A stretch of DNA of 64,000 nucleotides, from positions 1 to 64,000 of the forward strand of contig JAJUHA010000001.1 in NCBI GenBank assembly GCA_029268145.1, in the 5' to 3' direction. Made by a program: the position numbers and the translations under genes. This DNA is from Sphingomonadaceae bacterium (lineage in GTDB: Bacteria > Pseudomonadota > Alphaproteobacteria > Sphingomonadales > Sphingomonadaceae). Every line of letters starts with the position of its first letter. Within the stretch, counting starts at the first letter, position 1. Under the pieces are notes generated by a model. The model did no database searches. It saw only the letters and a program-made list of their open reading frames with translations, and was not told the origin of the DNA. Positions 52,908-61,543 of this stretch are shown one piece after another.

Positions 52908-54158
52908 TCACCATGACCCTGGCCCCGAAGCCGCGGGCCGGGCAGCGCGGGGAACCTGGGCCGCCGTCCAGCCGAAGATGGCGAGCGCGGCGACACCCGC
53001 GGCCGCGCATGCGAGGAGAAGGGCGAGGGCGAGCGCGCCCGACCCGTGGACGGGTGCCAGGCGGTCGCTCAGCCAGCCGATGACCCCCAGGCCGAGCGCC
53101 TGGCCGATCAGGTTGTTGAAGAAGAGGGCAACCGCGACGGCCATGCCGCGCTCGCCGGGTTCGACCGCCGCCTGGATGCCGGAGAGGATGGGCGCCTGGC
53201 TCATCACGAAGAGGGCGTAGGCCAGCGCGAACAGGCCGAGAAAGGCGGCCACCGTGCCGGCCTCGAGGGCAAGCCAGAGCGGCAGCAGCGCGGCCACGCC
53301 GACGAGGCCGGGAAGCCACGCGCGCCAGCGCTCGTCGCGGCGGACCAGCCGGTCGGTGAGGACGCCGCCGGCGAGCGGACCGGGGACACCGCCGGCAAGG
53401 AAGGCAAGACCGAGGAGCAGCGCCACATCGCGCAGCGGCACCTCGAACCGCCGCAGCATGATCGGCGCCATCCAGAAGGCCATGGCGTAGCCGATGAGGA
53501 TCTGGACGGCGAAGCCGAGCATCAGGCCGACGAAGACCCGGTTGCCGGCAAGCGAGGCAAGCGTTGCACCGAGCGGCCGCTGCGCGAGCGCGGCGCCCGG
53601 CCGGGCGTAGCGACCGCGCGGCGGCTCGGGTACGGTCTTCCACACGAGGAGGCCGACGAGCAGGCCGGGCAGGCCCATGAGCACGAAGGCCCAGCGCCAG
53701 CCGAAGGCGTCGGCAAGCAGGCCACCCGCCATCAGCCCCGCGACCGTGCCGAGGGTGGCGCCCAGGGTGAGGACGCCCATGGCGCGGGCAAGTTCCTCGC
53801 GGGAGAAATAGTCGGCGATGAGCGACTGCGAGGACGGGCCGCTGCACCCCTCGCCGACGCCGACGCCGATGCGGGCGAGGAACAGGGTCCAGAAGCCGGT
53901 GGCGGCGCCGCACAGGGCCGTCATCGTGCTCCAGAAGGCGATGGCGGCGGCGACGATGCTGCGGCGGATGCTGCGGTCGGCGAGCCGTGCGGCGGGAAAG
54001 CCGGCCAGCACATAGGTGGCCGTGAAGGCGAGCCCGCCGAGCAGGCCGAGCTGCGTGTCGGACAGGGCGAACTCGGCCTTGATGTCCTCGAGAAGGATCG
54101 AGAAGACCAGCCGGTCGGCGATCGAGAAGAGGCTGACGAGGCTCAGCAGCCCGAGCAC
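52908..54158 (-). CDS. MFS transporter, spinster-like/aromatic-acid type
   Basis: 416 residues, 12 membrane helices. LVSLFSIADRLVFSILLEDIKAEFALSDTQLGLLGGLAF and RLADRSIRRSIVAAAIAFWS, GEGCSGPSSQSLIADYF (loop typical of spinster-like MFS in sphingomonads). GTG 54158 is the best start. In-frame sequence continues upstream to a TGA as ..TDPASTAAEPGRTRWHV, resembling a normal N-terminus but beginning at ATC, so initiation may be unusual or a start was lost. Lies directly downstream of the SDR gene; probably takes up or exports a substrate of the neighbouring catabolic genes. Confidence 0.85.
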   Translation of the reverse strand: MLGLLSLVSLFSIADRLVFSILLEDIKAEFALSDTQLGLLGGLAFTATYVLAGFPAARLADRSIRRSIVAAAIAFWSTMTALCGAATGFWTLFLARIGVGVGEGCSGPSSQSLIADYFSREELARAMGVLTLGATLGTVAGLMAGGLLADAFGWRWAFVLMGLPGLLVGLLVWKTVPEPPRGRYARPGAALAQRPLGATLASLAGNRVFVGLMLGFAVQILIGYAMAFWMAPIMLRRFEVPLRDVALLLGLAFLAGGVPGPLAGGVLTDRLVRRDERWRAWLPGLVGVAALLPLWLALEAGTVAAFLGLFALAYALFVMSQAPILSGIQAAVEPGERGMAVAVALFFNNLIGQALGLGVIGWLSDRLAPVHGSGALALALLLACAAAGVAALAIFGWTAAQVPRAARPAASGPGSW

Positions 54159-54201
54159 ATGCCAGCGGGTTCGGCCCGGCTCCGCGGCGGTGGAGGCGGG
54201 A

Positions 54202-54969
54202 TCAGTGATGGGGGCGCGCCGTCAGGCCATTGTCGACCGGAATGGTCAGCCCGGTCAGGAAGCGGGACTCGTCGCTGGCGAGGAACAGGACGGCAGCCGC
54301 AACATCGGCCGGCGCGCCGAGCGCGGTGGGCGGCAGCGGGCCGTCCGGCACGTCCATGAGCGGCTGGCCGGCCCGGCCGGCGACGGCGCGGACCATCGGC
54401 GTCTCGATTCCGCCCGGTGCAAGCGCGTTCACCCGGATGCCATAGCCCCGGTCCTGGCAGTGCATGGCGATCGAGCGGGTCATCGCCCGGATGGCGCCCT
54501 TGGCCGCCGTGTAGGCGACGATGTTCGCATAGCCGAGCAGCGCGGCGGTGGAGGCCATGTTGATGATGGAGGCCCCCGCGCCGGGCCGGTGCTTCATGAG
54601 CGCAAGCGCATGGCGGCAGCCGAAGAAGGTGCCCATGACATGGATGTCGAGGTGGAGCCGGAAATTGGCGGTCGAGCAGTCCTCGATCGACTCGAAGATG
54701 ACGTTGCCGGCGTTGTTGACGAGGATGTCGAGCCCGCCGTGGCGCGCGCCGATGTGGGCCACCACCTCCTGCCAGCGGGCCTCGTCGGTCACGTCGAGCG
54801 CCAAGGCTTCGCCGCCGATGCTGCGCGCGACATCATGGGCGAGATCCGCCTCGCGGTCGGAGACGATCACGGTGGCGCCCTCGGCAGCGAGGCGCTCGCA
54901 GTCGGCCTTGCCCAGCCCCATCGCTCCGCCCGTCACCAGCGCGATCTTGCCTGCCACCCGTCCTGCCAT
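54202..54969 (-). CDS. Short-chain dehydrogenase/reductase
   Basis: 255-residue classical SDR: KIALVTGGAMGLGKADCE (cofactor TGxxxGxG motif), LVNNAGNV, catalytic Ser in SIINMASTAALLG and the YxxxK pair in YANIVAYTAAKGAIRAMT, then VNALAPGGIETPM. Asp in VSDREADL suggests NAD(H). Substrate unknown; likely an alcohol/ketone intermediate of the accessory cluster. First gene of a two-gene unit with the MFS transporter, divergent from the TonB receptor. Confidence 0.9.
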   Translation of the reverse strand: MAGRVAGKIALVTGGAMGLGKADCERLAAEGATVIVSDREADLAHDVARSIGGEALALDVTDEARWQEVVAHIGARHGGLDILVNNAGNVIFESIEDCSTANFRLHLDIHVMGTFFGCRHALALMKHRPGAGASIINMASTAALLGYANIVAYTAAKGAIRAMTRSIAMHCQDRGYGIRVNALAPGGIETPMVRAVAGRAGQPLMDVPDGPLPPTALGAPADVAAAVLFLASDESRFLTGLTIPVDNGLTARPHH

Positions 54970-55197
54970 GTGCGCCTCCTCCCTGTGCCGACCATGGCCG
55001 GTCATGCGGGGCCGTGGCAACACGCGCCAATGCGAGGGTGAACCGGCACCCGCCCGGCCGGGACGCGCCTAGCCGTTTCACCAGATGGCCAGCGGGCAGA
55101 CAGGCGATAAGTTCGACCCTGGGAGAGAGTGGAACATGATGAGATGCCGGGGAAGGCGCGGGCATCACGGCGCCCATTCGAGGGGGAGGGAATGCGC

Positions 55198-57849
55198 ATG
55201 TCCATCCGCCTTGCCGGACGTCTTTCGCACGGGATGAGCCCCTCGCTGCTGCTCGCCGGCGTGGCGGGAGCGGCGCTCCTTGCCGCGCCTGCGCTTGCCC
55301 AGGATGGCCAGCAGCCCGCCGCGTCTGCCGCGACGGCCGAGAGCTTCGGCGAGATCATCGTGCGCGCCCGGATGCAGAACGAGACGCTGCAGGACGTGCC
55401 GGTGACCGTCTCGGTCGTGGGTGGCGAGGACATCCAGCGCTACAACTTCAACCAGATCGCGCAGGTGACGAGCCGGGTGCCGACCCTCAACGTGCAGGTG
55501 GGCGGCTCGGGCTCCGGCGGCCAGCTCAGCCTGCGGGGCGTGGGCTCCTCCAACATCTCGGCTGCGTTCGACAGCGCGGTCGCGCTCGACTTTGACGGCG
55601 TCCAGGTCTCGACCATGCGGATCCTGCAGGCCGGCTTCCTCGACGTGTCCCAGATCGAGGTGCTGCGCGGGCCGCAGTCCCTCTATTTCGGCAAGAGCGC
55701 CTCGGCCGGCGTCTTCTCGATCAAGTCGGCCGACCCGACGCCGGACTGGGAGGCCGGGATCAATTCCTCCTGGGAGTTCGAGGAGAGGGGCTGGCTGGTG
55801 GGGGGCTATGTCTCGGGGCCGCTGACCGAGACGCTCGGGATCCGGTTCGCCGGGGAAATCAACGACATCTCCCGGTTCCAGACGCTCCAGGACAACACGC
55901 CGGCCGTGAACCAGACGCGCGGTCTCAAGCACCTCATGGGGCGCCTCACGCTCGCCTTCGAGCCGGATCCGGGGTTCGAGGCGAACCTCAAGCTGCAGTA
56001 CACGCGCTTCGAGAATGATGGTGCCATCGGGACGGCCGAGGTCTCCTGCGGTCCCAATGGCGTCGCGGACCCGATCGTGCTGCTGCAGGGCGCAATCGCG
56101 GTTCCCGCCGGCTATGACTGCAACGTCTTCGACCAGCGCTATTTCCTGCCGGATGCGTCACCCGCGCTGGCGCCCGGCGTGCCACCGCCGTCGAAGGCGG
56201 TGGGGCGCAACGGCGTGCCGTTCGGCGAGACCGACATCTTCTTCGCCCGCTTCAAGCTCGATGCGAAGCTGTCGGAGCGGTTCACCCTGTCGTCGGTCAC
56301 CGGCTATCTCAACCTGGATGCGACCGACTTCGACAGCTACAGCTATGCCGGCATCGGGCCCGCCTTCTCGCCCATCCCCGCGCCCTCGCCCCCCTTCCCT
56401 CCCGGCTCCACCCTTCCGGTCTCGGCGATCGCGCCGGCGCTTGCCGCCGGCAACGCGCCCGGGTCGCCGCAGGGAATGGGCACCAGCGACCCCAACAACA
56501 AGCTCGACCAGCTGACCCAGGAGATCCGCCTCTCGAGCGAATTCTCCGGCCGGTTCAACTTCATGGTCGGCGCCTTCTACGAATGGCGCAAGTTCACCTT
56601 CGACACCGCCCAGAACGGGGTCAACATCTCGATCATCTCGCCGAGCCCGACGCTGCCGCTGCTCGGCGGCGGCGTGGCCCCGGGCACCGGCTACACCTAT
56701 GACTGGGACAAGATCCACCTCACCAAGACCGAGGCCATCTCGCTGTTCGGCAGCGTGACCATCGACCTCACCGACACGCTCCAGCTCTCCGGCGGTGCGC
56801 GCTGGACCGACGAAACGAAGGTCCAGACCATCAGCATTCCCTATGTCCACAACCTGCTCGCCTATGTGCAGGATCCCGGCGGCTCGGGCCTGTTCGTGCC
56901 AAGCCCCGCCTTCCTGCAGAGCGGCTTCTTCTCGGGGCCGATCCGGTTCAGCGACAGCAACTGGTCCCCCGAGGTGGCGCTGCGCTACCAGCCCGACAGC
57001 GATCTCACCCTGTTCGCGGCGTTCAAGACCGGGTTCAAGTCGGGCGGGATCGACAATTCGGCCCTGCCCTCCAACTCGCTCCGCGGTCTCGGCAGCTCCG
57101 ACCCCGCGGTGGTCGAGGCCACGAAGGATGCCCTCATCTTCGATTCCGAGACCGCGATCGGCGGCGAGGGCGGGTTCAAGTGGCAGCTCTTCGACCGCGC
57201 GCTGACGCTCAACGGCACCGTCTATTACTATGTCTTCGACGACCTCCAGGTGCAGAACTTCAATGCCTTCCAGGTCCAGTTCGTCACGTCGAACGCGGGC
57301 GAGCTGACGACCACCGGGGTCGACCTGTTCGCCGGCTGGAACACGCCCGTCGAGGGCCTCGTCATCTCCGGAAATCTCTCCTTCCTCGACGCCAAGTACA
57401 CCGATGCCTTCATCCAGCCCGGGGATGATGGGGTGCTGGGCACGGCGGACGATGTCGATCTCGACGGCCGGCGCGCCTCGCAGGCCCCGAGATGGTCCGG
57501 CAACGTGACGGCGGACTGGTCGATCCCGATCGGCACCGGGTTCCAGCTCTCGCTCGGCGGGAACCTCGCCTTCAACAGCGGCTACTATACCGACGAGGCG
57601 ACGCTCGAGGACGATTATTTCCAGCCGGCCTTCGTGAACATCGATGCGCGGGTCTCGTTCGGCGCCGCCGACGGCCGCTGGCAGCTGTCGCTCGTCGGCG
57701 TCAACGTGACCGACGAGATCTTCGTCATCACCTCGGGCAACCGGCCCTTCCTGGCGCCGGCAGGCGGGCGCCTGCCGCGCGGCGACGACGTGATCTTCAC
57801 CCAGAACCGCGGCCGGCAGCTGTTCATCGAGGGGCGGCTGCGCTTCTGA
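55198..57849 (+). CDS. TonB-dependent outer-membrane receptor
   Basis: 883 residues with a signal peptide (..AALLAAPALAQ). Plug domain: EIIVRARMQNETLQDVPVTVSVVGGEDIQ, LSLRGVGSS, VEVLRGPQSLYFGKSASAGVFSIKSADP. The beta-barrel ends in a terminal aromatic residue (..IEGRLRF). GGGGGAGGG at 55182-55190 suits ATG 55198 better than ATG 55192. This plug type is abundant in sphingomonads, where such receptors import hydrophobic or xenobiotic substrates besides siderophores. Its neighbours (Rieske oxygenase, P450s) suggest uptake of a catabolic substrate rather than iron. Substrate unknown. Confidence 0.9.
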   Translation: MSIRLAGRLSHGMSPSLLLAGVAGAALLAAPALAQDGQQPAASAATAESFGEIIVRARMQNETLQDVPVTVSVVGGEDIQRYNFNQIAQVTSRVPTLNVQVGGSGSGGQLSLRGVGSSNISAAFDSAVALDFDGVQVSTMRILQAGFLDVSQIEVLRGPQSLYFGKSASAGVFSIKSADPTPDWEAGINSSWEFEERGWLVGGYVSGPLTETLGIRFAGEINDISRFQTLQDNTPAVNQTRGLKHLMGRLTLAFEPDPGFEANLKLQYTRFENDGAIGTAEVSCGPNGVADPIVLLQGAIAVPAGYDCNVFDQRYFLPDASPALAPGVPPPSKAVGRNGVPFGETDIFFARFKLDAKLSERFTLSSVTGYLNLDATDFDSYSYAGIGPAFSPIPAPSPPFPPGSTLPVSAIAPALAAGNAPGSPQGMGTSDPNNKLDQLTQEIRLSSEFSGRFNFMVGAFYEWRKFTFDTAQNGVNISIISPSPTLPLLGGGVAPGTGYTYDWDKIHLTKTEAISLFGSVTIDLTDTLQLSGGARWTDETKVQTISIPYVHNLLAYVQDPGGSGLFVPSPAFLQSGFFSGPIRFSDSNWSPEVALRYQPDSDLTLFAAFKTGFKSGGIDNSALPSNSLRGLGSSDPAVVEATKDALIFDSETAIGGEGGFKWQLFDRALTLNGTVYYYVFDDLQVQNFNAFQVQFVTSNAGELTTTGVDLFAGWNTPVEGLVISGNLSFLDAKYTDAFIQPGDDGVLGTADDVDLDGRRASQAPRWSGNVTADWSIPIGTGFQLSLGGNLAFNSGYYTDEATLEDDYFQPAFVNIDARVSFGAADGRWQLSLVGVNVTDEIFVITSGNRPFLAPAGGRLPRGDDVIFTQNRGRQLFIEGRLRF

Positions 57850-57925
57850 GCCGAACATGCCGAAAATGACAATTGCCCGGCCCATCGCGGGTGGAGCACG
57901 GGGGCCGGTGCAAGGAGGGTCCGCG

Positions 57926-59170
57926 ATGGCACGCGAGGAACTGCTGGAAATGACGCGGTCGCTGATCGCCCATGGCAGGGCGGGCACGATGGAGCTGGCC
58001 GACGAGGTGGTGCGGATCCCCGCGTCCACCTACACCGACCCCGAGCTGTTCGAGCTGGAGAAGGCGCGGATCTTCCGCCGGCTGCCGCTGATGCTGGCGC
58101 CGAGCTGCGAGCTTCCCGAGCCGGGCTGCTACAAGGCGATGGAAGTGGTCGGCGTGCCGGTGCTGCTGGTGCGCCAGCGCGACGGCAGCATGGCGGCCTT
58201 CCTCAACATGTGTTCGCACCGCGGCAACCCGCTGGCGCAGGGGACCGGCAAGGCGAGCCGCTTCACCTGCGGCTACCATGGCTGGACCTTCGGTGCCGAC
58301 GGGGGCCTCCTCGGCATTGCCGCCCCCCAGGATTTCGGCGTGGTCGACAAGGCGGCGCTGTGCCTGAAGCGCTTTCCCTGCGCCGAGCGCGCCGGCCTGG
58401 TCTTCGCGATCCTCGACCAGGGCTCGACCCTCTCCATCGACGATGCGCTGTGCGGCTATGACCGCCTCCTCGACCATTTCGGCTTCCGGGACTGGATCCT
58501 GTTCGAGCAGCGCACGCTCACCGGCCCGAACTGGAAGACGGCCTATGACGGCTATCTCGACTTCTACCATCTGCCGGTGCTGCATGCGGCCACCTTCGGC
58601 AGCGACTTCTTCAACCGGGCCAATTACTTCGCCTGGGGTCCGCACCAGCGGCTGGCGAACCCCTCGCAGCATGCCCAGCGCACCGGCTCGAACGAGCGGA
58701 TCGATCTCTCGGCGATGGACGAGGCCGACTGGCCGGTCGATGCGCTGATGCAGGGGGTGTGGACCATCTTCCCGCACGTCTCGATCGCGAGCTTCTATGG
58801 CGGCGGCGCGCGCGGGGCGATGATCAGCCAGCTCTTCCCGGGGCGGACGGTGGGCGAGAGCGTGACGACCCAGTTCTACGTGATGGAGCGGGCACCGCAG
58901 TCGGACGCGGAGCGGCAGGGCGCGCACGACCAGTTCGCCTTCCTCGAGACGGTCGTGGCCGGCGAGGACTATGCGACCGGCAAGCGCCAGCACGACGCGC
59001 TGATGAGCGGGCAGATGGCGCATGTGCTGTTCGGCCGCAACGAGCGTGGCGGGCAGGTCTTCCACCAGTGGGTCGACCGGCTGGTGCGGGCGAGCGATGC
59101 CGAGCTGCCGGCCCTGTTCCGGGCCGCCGCCGCGTCGGGCCGGCAGGACGCCATTCCCGCCGCCGCCTGA
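57926..59170 (+). CDS. Rieske non-haem iron oxygenase, alpha subunit
   Basis: 414 residues. Rieske 2Fe-2S ligands in NMCSHRGNPL and CGYHGWTFGADG; catalytic mononuclear iron 2-His-1-carboxylate site in the segment DGYLDFYHLPVLHA (Asp/His/His). C-terminal domain of the Rieske_2/SRPBCC type. AAGGAGG at 57912-57918 fixes ATG 57926. Ring-hydroxylating or demethylating monooxygenase/dioxygenase; no ferredoxin, reductase or large beta subunit lies in the window, although small NTF2-like proteins (beta-subunit fold) do. 76 nt after the TonB receptor, so likely co-transcribed. Confidence 0.9.
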   Translation: MAREELLEMTRSLIAHGRAGTMELADEVVRIPASTYTDPELFELEKARIFRRLPLMLAPSCELPEPGCYKAMEVVGVPVLLVRQRDGSMAAFLNMCSHRGNPLAQGTGKASRFTCGYHGWTFGADGGLLGIAAPQDFGVVDKAALCLKRFPCAERAGLVFAILDQGSTLSIDDALCGYDRLLDHFGFRDWILFEQRTLTGPNWKTAYDGYLDFYHLPVLHAATFGSDFFNRANYFAWGPHQRLANPSQHAQRTGSNERIDLSAMDEADWPVDALMQGVWTIFPHVSIASFYGGGARGAMISQLFPGRTVGESVTTQFYVMERAPQSDAERQGAHDQFAFLETVVAGEDYATGKRQHDALMSGQMAHVLFGRNERGGQVFHQWVDRLVRASDAELPALFRAAAASGRQDAIPAAA

Positions 59171-59182
59171 GGAGGCCCGTTG

Positions 59183-60130
59183 TCAGCCGAAGGGCGGGCG
59201 GAAGTTCGACTCGCCCCAGTTCTGGCGCTTCGCCCAGGCGCCGAGCGTCTCGAGCGTCCCGGCCAGCTCCGGGAACCGCTCGTAGACATAGTCCATGTTG
59301 ACCGCGAACGGCCGCGTTGGCGCGCTGTTGTTGTATTCGTAGAAGGCTTCGATGCCCTTGGCGAACGCGTCCCGCATCTCGGCGGGCATCTCGTCTCCGG
59401 CAGCCTCCACGAGATAGCGGCCGAACGCCTCGGGCGTGCAGGGGTCGTAGCGGATCGGCCTGCCCAGCGCCTCGGACAGCGCCTGCGCCACCTGCGGGCC
59501 CCGGAGCCGCTCGGGCCCGCCGATGTTCACCCAGGCACCCTCGAGATCGGGCCGCTCGATGGCAACCAGCATGAAGCGGGCGACATCGTCGAGACTGATC
59601 CAGTTGGCCTCGAGGCCCGGATTGTGGGGATAGACGTAGCGGCCCTCGTTGACGATGAAGGGCCGCGCCCAGTTGGTGAGCAGATTGTCCATGAAGAGGA
59701 CCGAGCCGAACACGGTGCCGGCCGCGCCCGAGCGCCAGAGCGCGTTGATGCCGGCGGTGTTGGCCCCGTAGGTGAAGGGGTCCCCGGGCCTGTCGGGGAT
59801 CCAGCTCGAGGTGTTCCACACCACGCGCTTCACGCCAAGCTCGGCCGCCGCCTTGCCGATCTGGCCGACGAGGGTGGCGCGGTCGGCCCGGGCCTGGAGC
59901 GGGTGGGTGTAGAAGATATGGTCCACCCCTTCCAGCGCGGCGCGGTAGGTGGAGGTGTCGTAGAGATCCATCGGCACCACCGGGACGCGCTCGATGCCGG
60001 GAATGTCCGCGCCCGCGAACGGATCCGGTCGGCGCGAGATGGCGCGCACCTCGTGCCCGGCGGCCAGCGCCTGCCGGACCTGCGCCATGCCCTGCCGGCC
60101 GGCAGCCCCGATGACGGCGATCCGTGCCAT
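59183..60130 (-). CDS. NmrA-like NAD(P)-binding protein
   Basis: 315 residues: RIAVIGAAGRQGMAQVRQALAAGHEVRAISR (NAD(P) motif), VVPMDLYDTSTYRAALEGVDHIFYTHPL, VKRVVWNTSSWIPD, WISLDDVARFMLVA. An atypical SDR of the NmrA group; the protein is probably a reductase or sensor for a pathway intermediate. ATG 60130. It is convergent to the Rieske gene (12 nt between stops). A second NmrA protein is at 46.4 kb. Confidence 0.82.
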   Translation of the reverse strand: MARIAVIGAAGRQGMAQVRQALAAGHEVRAISRRPDPFAGADIPGIERVPVVPMDLYDTSTYRAALEGVDHIFYTHPLQARADRATLVGQIGKAAAELGVKRVVWNTSSWIPDRPGDPFTYGANTAGINALWRSGAAGTVFGSVLFMDNLLTNWARPFIVNEGRYVYPHNPGLEANWISLDDVARFMLVAIERPDLEGAWVNIGGPERLRGPQVAQALSEALGRPIRYDPCTPEAFGRYLVEAAGDEMPAEMRDAFAKGIEAFYEYNNSAPTRPFAVNMDYVYERFPELAGTLETLGAWAKRQNWGESNFRPPFG

Positions 60131-60237
60131 GATCCTCCTCCCTCGCTCTCCCGCCCTCACCCTAGGCATTGCGCGCGTCCCTCCCCATGGCCGAATCTGC
60201 TAGCTCGCAATCTGGAGTGCGGGGCGTGGAGCAGATC

Positions 60238-60594
60238 ATGGCGGGCGAAGCGCAGCGGGTGATCGAGACCTTCTGGCGGATCCAGGACGGCGGCGACTAT
60301 CGCCAGCTCGTCGATCTCTTCGCCGAGGACGCGCGGCTGGAGGATCCGATCTGGGGGGTCTTCGAGGGGCGCGAGGCGATCGCCGGCTTCATGTCCCGGA
60401 TGGTGGAGGAGATGGGCGGGCGCAACATCCGCTTCACCGCCGACGAGATCCAGGGCGACGCGCATGTCGCCTGGGCGCGCTGGACCATGCATTCGCCGCA
60501 GGGCACGCGCGGCGGGGTTGGCATCTACCGGGTCGAGGACGGCAAGCTCACCTACTATCGCGACTATCTCGACCCGCCGGCGAAGGCCGACTGA
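60238..60594 (+). CDS. SnoaL/NTF2-like protein
   Basis: 118 residues with an alpha+beta cone fold pattern: QRVIETFWRIQDGGDYRQLVDLFAEDARLEDPIWGVFEGREAIAGFM and a beta-rich C-terminal half with WARWTMHSPQGTRGGVGIYRVEDGKLTYYRDYLDP. GGAG before ATG 60238 supports this start; ATG 60187 is an alternative. Family members are isomerases, dehydratases or hydratases of small hydrophobic compounds. Divergent from the NmrA gene. Confidence 0.8.
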   Translation: MAGEAQRVIETFWRIQDGGDYRQLVDLFAEDARLEDPIWGVFEGREAIAGFMSRMVEEMGGRNIRFTADEIQGDAHVAWARWTMHSPQGTRGGVGIYRVEDGKLTYYRDYLDPPAKAD

Positions 60595-60626
60595 GCCGGC
60601 CGCCGGCCGCCGGCCACATGTGCCAG

Positions 60627-61145
60627 CTACAGGGGCCGGTAGAGCGGGTGGCCGCTCTCGAGGATGGCGAGAATGGGCAGCGGGAACTCGGGCCTCGGGC
60701 TGCCGTCGGGCTGGTCGGGGAGCGGGAGCGACCAGTCGAGGATGTAGCGGCGGCTGGCGATGCGCCATTCGCCGTCGCGCCGCGCGTAGCTGTCGAGGTA
60801 GCGGCCGCCATAGAGGTTGCCGGCCATCCGGCCGTCCGCGTCGGCGCGGACTCCGGCGGCAAGTCCATAGCACTCGCCCTCGGCCGTGTCGGGGCCGGTG
60901 AAGCGCAGCGCGAGCCCCGCCAGCAGGTGCCAGCGGCGCGCCGACGCCCGCTCGATCGCCATCACGACGGGGACGAAGTCCGCCGCGGTGCCGGTGAAGA
61001 AGCCGTAGTCGATCGCGGCATCGGGCCAGTAGCAGCTGGCCTGGCCCGCATCGTCGAGCCAGTCGAGGGTCCGGGCGTAGCGGGCGATGAGCGCCTCGAT
61101 GGCGCGCTGGTCGAGGAGGCGGCGAAGCTCGGCCTCGAGCGTCAT
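60627..61145 (-). CDS. SnoaL-like (ring-hydroxylating beta-subunit fold) protein
   Basis: 172 residues: RRLLDQRAIEALIARYARTLDWLDDAGQASCYWPDAAIDYGFFTGTA and LYGGRYLDSYARRDGEWRIASRRYILDW, typical of SnoaL_4 proteins in sphingomonad catabolic clusters. ATG 61145 overlaps the stop of the ABM gene, placing it third in a P450-ABM-SnoaL operon. Could be an isomerase/dehydratase or a scaffold; not the classical small subunit since no adjacent alpha subunit is on the same strand. Confidence 0.8.
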   Translation of the reverse strand: MTLEAELRRLLDQRAIEALIARYARTLDWLDDAGQASCYWPDAAIDYGFFTGTAADFVPVVMAIERASARRWHLLAGLALRFTGPDTAEGECYGLAAGVRADADGRMAGNLYGGRYLDSYARRDGEWRIASRRYILDWSLPLPDQPDGSPRPEFPLPILAILESGHPLYRPL

Positions 61146-61543
61146 TTCCGTGCTGCCCACCAGGAGGCGATGGCGATGGGGAAGCGCGCCTGCGCCGTCT
61201 TCATCGCCTCGCTCGCGTCGTCGGGCAGCGGCGGATCCTCGGTGCGCACCAGGCCGGGCGCGGCCGTCGAGACCGGATCGACATATTCGAGGCGGATCGA
61301 CTCCAGCACCTCGCCGAAGGGGTGGCTCTCGTGATGGTCCGACATCTGGTGGTGGTAGAAGGCCCATTTGTCGCGGAAGGAGAGCAGGCAATAGTAGCTG
61401 TTCTCGGCCTCCCCCTTCCAATATTCGTAGCGAAGGACTCCCGGCTCGGTGGCGTGGGTTTGCCGCACCATGTGCTCCATGATCGCTTCCCATTGCGCGA
61501 GCCTGTCGGGCCGGATGCGGATGTGGGCGAGAAGGGTCGTCAC
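61142..61543 (-). CDS. Antibiotic biosynthesis monooxygenase (ABM) domain protein
   Basis: 133 residues: LLAHIRIRPDRLAQWEAIMEHMVRQTHATEPGVLRYEYWKGE, then SYYCLLSFRDKWAFYHHQMSDHHESH, matching the dimeric alpha/beta-barrel ABM fold (quinol monooxygenases, haem-degrading-type proteins). GTG start 61543 overlaps the P450 stop; its own stop overlaps the SnoaL-like gene. May oxidise or dimer-bind a pathway intermediate. Confidence 0.8.
   Translation of the reverse strand: MTTLLAHIRIRPDRLAQWEAIMEHMVRQTHATEPGVLRYEYWKGEAENSYYCLLSFRDKWAFYHHQMSDHHESHPFGEVLESIRLEYVDPVSTAAPGLVRTEDPPLPDDASEAMKTAQARFPIAIASWWAARK

Noticed and set aside
60627-61145. Classical beta subunit of the Rieske oxygenase
   Set aside because: It has the same fold class, but lies on the opposite strand in an operon with a P450 and matches SnoaL-like proteins better than dioxygenase beta subunits.
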